Shown piece after piece: positions 61,747 to 64,000 of a DNA stretch of 64,000 nucleotides (its first letter is position 1; each line of letters opens with the position of its first letter). The translations under genes were made by a program, and so were the position numbers. Below the pieces are notes generated by a model. It saw nothing but the letters and a program-made list of their open reading frames with translations, was not told the DNA's origin and did not search any database. The stretch is from CBDFLD01 sp965249005 (GTDB lineage: Bacteria; Acidobacteriota; UBA6911): NCBI GenBank assembly GCA_965249005.1, contig CBDFLD010000012.1, positions 1-64,000 on the forward strand, read 5' to 3'.

Positions 61747-63051
61747 GGTCATGTCAAGCTGCTTGTGTAAAAAGGTCGAGGGTACGAGTTGGTCGTTGTT
61801 CCTTCCAATCGAGATTGAATCGATGGAAGATCGAGTAAATGATTCTGTCGACACTCTGGACATTAACAAAGCAAACCATCGGACGCGTTCTCCGTCGAAC
61901 CTCAACGAAGCAGCGTTCGATGACGTTGGTGGTTCGTAGCTTCTTCCACAGAGGCCGTGGGAAGCTGTAAAAGGCCAGTAACTCAGGGAGATCCTTCTCC
62001 AATCGATTCACCATCTTCGGATAATCCTTGTGCCAGCAACGCTTCAGCCTCCTGAAAGCTGTCAGTGCATCCCGACGGCTATCGGCCTGGTAGATGGCCC
62101 GTGCATCCTGCTTGATCTGGTCTCGATCGCACTTTCGGACTGAATTGACGATGTTTCGCATCTTATGTGCCCAGCAGCGTTGGTGCTGAGCTCTCGGATA
62201 GATCGTTTCAATGGCCGCTGCCAGACCTGCACAGCCGTCGGTCACAATCAGCTCGAGGTTATCTCCCTCTATACCACGCCGGTACAGATCTCCTAAGAGT
62301 CCTTCCCAGGCAGCTTGACTCTCTCCACTGCTGCGCATAAATGCCAAAAGCTGCCGGCTACCATCCGCTCTCACCCCGTAGGCCACCAGCATCTGCACCC
62401 GTTTCCGCCCACTCGGACGTCTTACCCTCAGACTCACTCCGTCCAGAAACAGTGTCTTCCATTCGTCACTCAACCGAGCTCGGTGAAATCGCTGTACTGC
62501 TTCATCTAGCTCTCGTGTCAGCTGCGATACCGTCTGTGCACTGACAACTTCTCCCGTCATGATCGCCACAATCCGTCCCACCGTCCGTGTGCTGATTCCT
62601 CTGAGAAACGCCTCTCGTATCAGCAACGTTACCTCGTCAGCTCGTCGTTGAAACCGTTGTAATCCCTTCGGGAGAAAATTCTTGTTCCGGCTCCGGGCAA
62701 TCCGCAACCGTAACGTTCCAAAGCGGGTCACAAAGTCCCGTTCATAGTATCCATTGCGGTACTCTCTCTTTCTCTGCCCACCTCTTTCATACCATCCAAA
62801 GCCACAATAACGGTCTCTCTGCCGCTGTGATTCAGTCTCGAAATACCGTTTCCACGCCAGCTTTGTCTTGCTATACACATCTCCCCAAAAGTCTTCTTTT
62901 ACCTCATCAAGGAAATGTTGGAATTGTTCGGTCATCGGTGTTAATTTCGCCATTGGGTGTAAGCTCCTTTCTTGGAGTTGGTTTTTGCCATCGCAGCGAA
63001 AAAACCAAACTTACACCCTCTTTCTTTTTACACAAGCAAAGTTACATCACC
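61747..63051 (-). mobile_element. Complete IS256-family element, second type
   Basis: The element is 1305 bp with a perfect 9-bp duplication CTGGTCTGG (61738-61746 and 63052-63060). The inverted ends share TGCTTGTGTAAAAAG and GAGGGT. It is unrelated in end sequence to the IS256 at 375. The transposase gene fills it. Confidence 0.9.
61754..62953 (-). CDS. IS256-family transposase
   Basis: The 399-residue mutator-type transposase starts MAKLTPMTEQFQHFLDEV. Catalytic parts: TLFLDGVSLRVRR, LIVTDGCAGLAAAI and TTNVIERCFVEVRRR, with the RCWAHKMRNI motif between the last two. The C-terminus lies within seven bases of the element end. It is intact and likely active. Confidence 0.93.
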   Translation of the reverse strand: MAKLTPMTEQFQHFLDEVKEDFWGDVYSKTKLAWKRYFETESQRQRDRYCGFGWYERGGQRKREYRNGYYERDFVTRFGTLRLRIARSRNKNFLPKGLQRFQRRADEVTLLIREAFLRGISTRTVGRIVAIMTGEVVSAQTVSQLTRELDEAVQRFHRARLSDEWKTLFLDGVSLRVRRPSGRKRVQMLVAYGVRADGSRQLLAFMRSSGESQAAWEGLLGDLYRRGIEGDNLELIVTDGCAGLAAAIETIYPRAQHQRCWAHKMRNIVNSVRKCDRDQIKQDARAIYQADSRRDALTAFRRLKRCWHKDYPKMVNRLEKDLPELLAFYSFPRPLWKKLRTTNVIERCFVEVRRRTRPMVCFVNVQSVDRIIYSIFHRFNLDWKEQRPTRTLDLFTQAA

Positions 63052-63241
63052 CTGGTCTGGTGTCGGTGGTCTGGAGTTAGTGCCGCGTTTGTTCGTCTCG
63101 ATCTTGAAGTAGACTTCCAAGGTTGACGCTGAAATGCCTCCTTCAGAGTCCGCCGAGGGCAACAGGTGCGCCAAACTGCTTGACCGCGCATTGTGAGAAG
63201 GGCTACGGTGATTGAGTTTCGCTAAAGAAAGGGAGGTGCCA

Positions 63242-63925
63242 ATGAGATCATGGGGGCCCAAGTCGGTCGTTGTCGTTGCTGGTCTAGCGACTGTGGTCGT
63301 CGGAATGGGTGCGTTCGCGGTGGGGGGTGCGACGACTGAGTCTGAGTGGGCACTCAAGGGAATCTGGTCCGACACTTGTAGCTGCAAGATTTCCTGTCCG
63401 TGTCTGTTCGGCTCCGGGCCGACGGAGGCTTTCTGCGAGGGATCGTCGCTCCTTGAGGTCGAGGAGGGACACTACGGCGGTATCGAGATTGACGGACTAA
63501 CCGCGATGGTGACCTACCGGGTCGGCGCGGGGGCGAGAATCTATGTCGCGGACACCTCGACTTCTAAACAGGCCGACGCCATCGCCTCTGTGATTCCCTT
63601 GGCGGTGCCGTTCTTGGGCATGGGTCCGATCGAGACCGTTGAGGTCGTGCCGCTCTCGGTCGAGCGGACGGAGACGATGTTGAAGTACGCTGCGCCCGAG
63701 AGCACGGTCGAGCTTGAAATCGTCATGGGTGCCAACGGTGAGCCGATCAGGATCGCAAACCTGCCGGTGAAGGGGCTACCCTTTCCGGAGTCTCACGACC
63801 ATACGCAGTACAGATCGGTGCTTTCGAAGCACGACTCGGAGTCACACGACTTCGAGTGGAGCGGTCGAAACGGATTCGTCTCGAAGGTGGATCGGGCCGG
63901 GGATCTCCCGAGCATCCGCAAGTGA
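63242..63925 (+). CDS. DUF1326 protein, exported
   Basis: The 227-residue protein has a signal or anchor helix (SVVVVAGLATVVVGMG). The Cys-rich start of DUF1326 follows: WSDTCSCKISCPCLFGSGP, then CEGSSLLEVEEGHYGG. GGAGG precedes the ATG. Members are found in soil bacteria; the Cys cluster suggests metal or thiol chemistry, but no function is proven. No neighbour to the right is complete in the window. Confidence 0.85.
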   Translation: MRSWGPKSVVVVAGLATVVVGMGAFAVGGATTESEWALKGIWSDTCSCKISCPCLFGSGPTEAFCEGSSLLEVEEGHYGGIEIDGLTAMVTYRVGAGARIYVADTSTSKQADAIASVIPLAVPFLGMGPIETVEVVPLSVERTETMLKYAAPESTVELEIVMGANGEPIRIANLPVKGLPFPESHDHTQYRSVLSKHDSESHDFEWSGRNGFVSKVDRAGDLPSIRK

Positions 63926-64000
63926 TGGGGTCAGGCTCGTGCCTGCCTTTCTGTGGGCCCCGGTGGGGAAAGGTGGGGTTATTGCCCCTGTGCTGAAGCA

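Overview
The window looks like a chromosomal segment of an uncultivated member of the Acidobacteriota. The pointers are a truncated start of an acidobacterial-type Ser/Thr kinase (31177), a scrap of an Oar-like TonB receptor plug (about 61220), a Gfo/Idh/MocA oxidoreductase with a Tat signal, a DUF1501/PSD1-cytochrome gene pair, and a DUF222-like HNH nuclease in decay. Planctomycetes share some of these families, so the phylum is an inference.

The window has two halves. Bases 1 to about 34060 are dense in insertion sequences: IS256, IS1380, several IS3, IS21, two IS5/IS1182-type elements, an IS with an integrase-core transposase, and two short non-autonomous elements. Many ends and target duplications can be read exactly, so host genes can be rejoined across them. 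From 34 to 56 kb the sequence is an ordinary metabolic core with almost no mobile DNA. From 56 to 64 kb mobile and decaying genes return.

The most distinctive locus is a two-gene module present three times (58-3735, 8676-12185 and 14799-16620). Each copy has a secreted protein gene with a DUF3238-like C-terminal domain, then a 273-residue exported HEAT-repeat protein. The three HEAT genes are mosaics of each other, as expected from gene conversion. Each copy has been hit by mobile elements: IS256 twice in copy 1, IS1380 in copy 2, and two different elements at the same TTAG site downstream of copies 1 and 3. The 3' end of a DUF1990 gene was duplicated with the module.

Between copies 1 and 2 lies a minus-strand phage remnant: terminase small and large subunits, an M15 endolysin and several small membrane proteins. 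A SLATT-like two-helix membrane protein, overlapped by a proline-rich micro-ORF, lies upstream in the same direction. After copy 3 comes a TetR / TIGR01777-SDR / DUF1990 operon with two operator-like palindromes. The 21-30 kb part holds host genes cut by IS (a helical protein and an ATP-grasp protein), a MobB-like P-loop protein, and Nfu.

The core (30.6-55.9 kb) carries cold shock protein, GPP34, tRNA-Arg, a J-domain protein, an acetyl-xylan-esterase-like hydrolase, a beta-lactamase-fold hydrolase, DUF1501 and PSD1 proteins, DUF3604, exported RidA, an acetyl-CoA hydrolase-type CoA transferase, a MOSC protein, a HAD-like domain fused to a GT-C-like membrane domain, a sterol-desaturase / membrane-DCC cluster, a YtcJ-type amidohydrolase and a Gfo/Idh/MocA protein. 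The last part holds an MFS efflux pump, a glutamate-carboxypeptidase-II-like M28 peptidase, an IS256 element and a DUF1326 protein.
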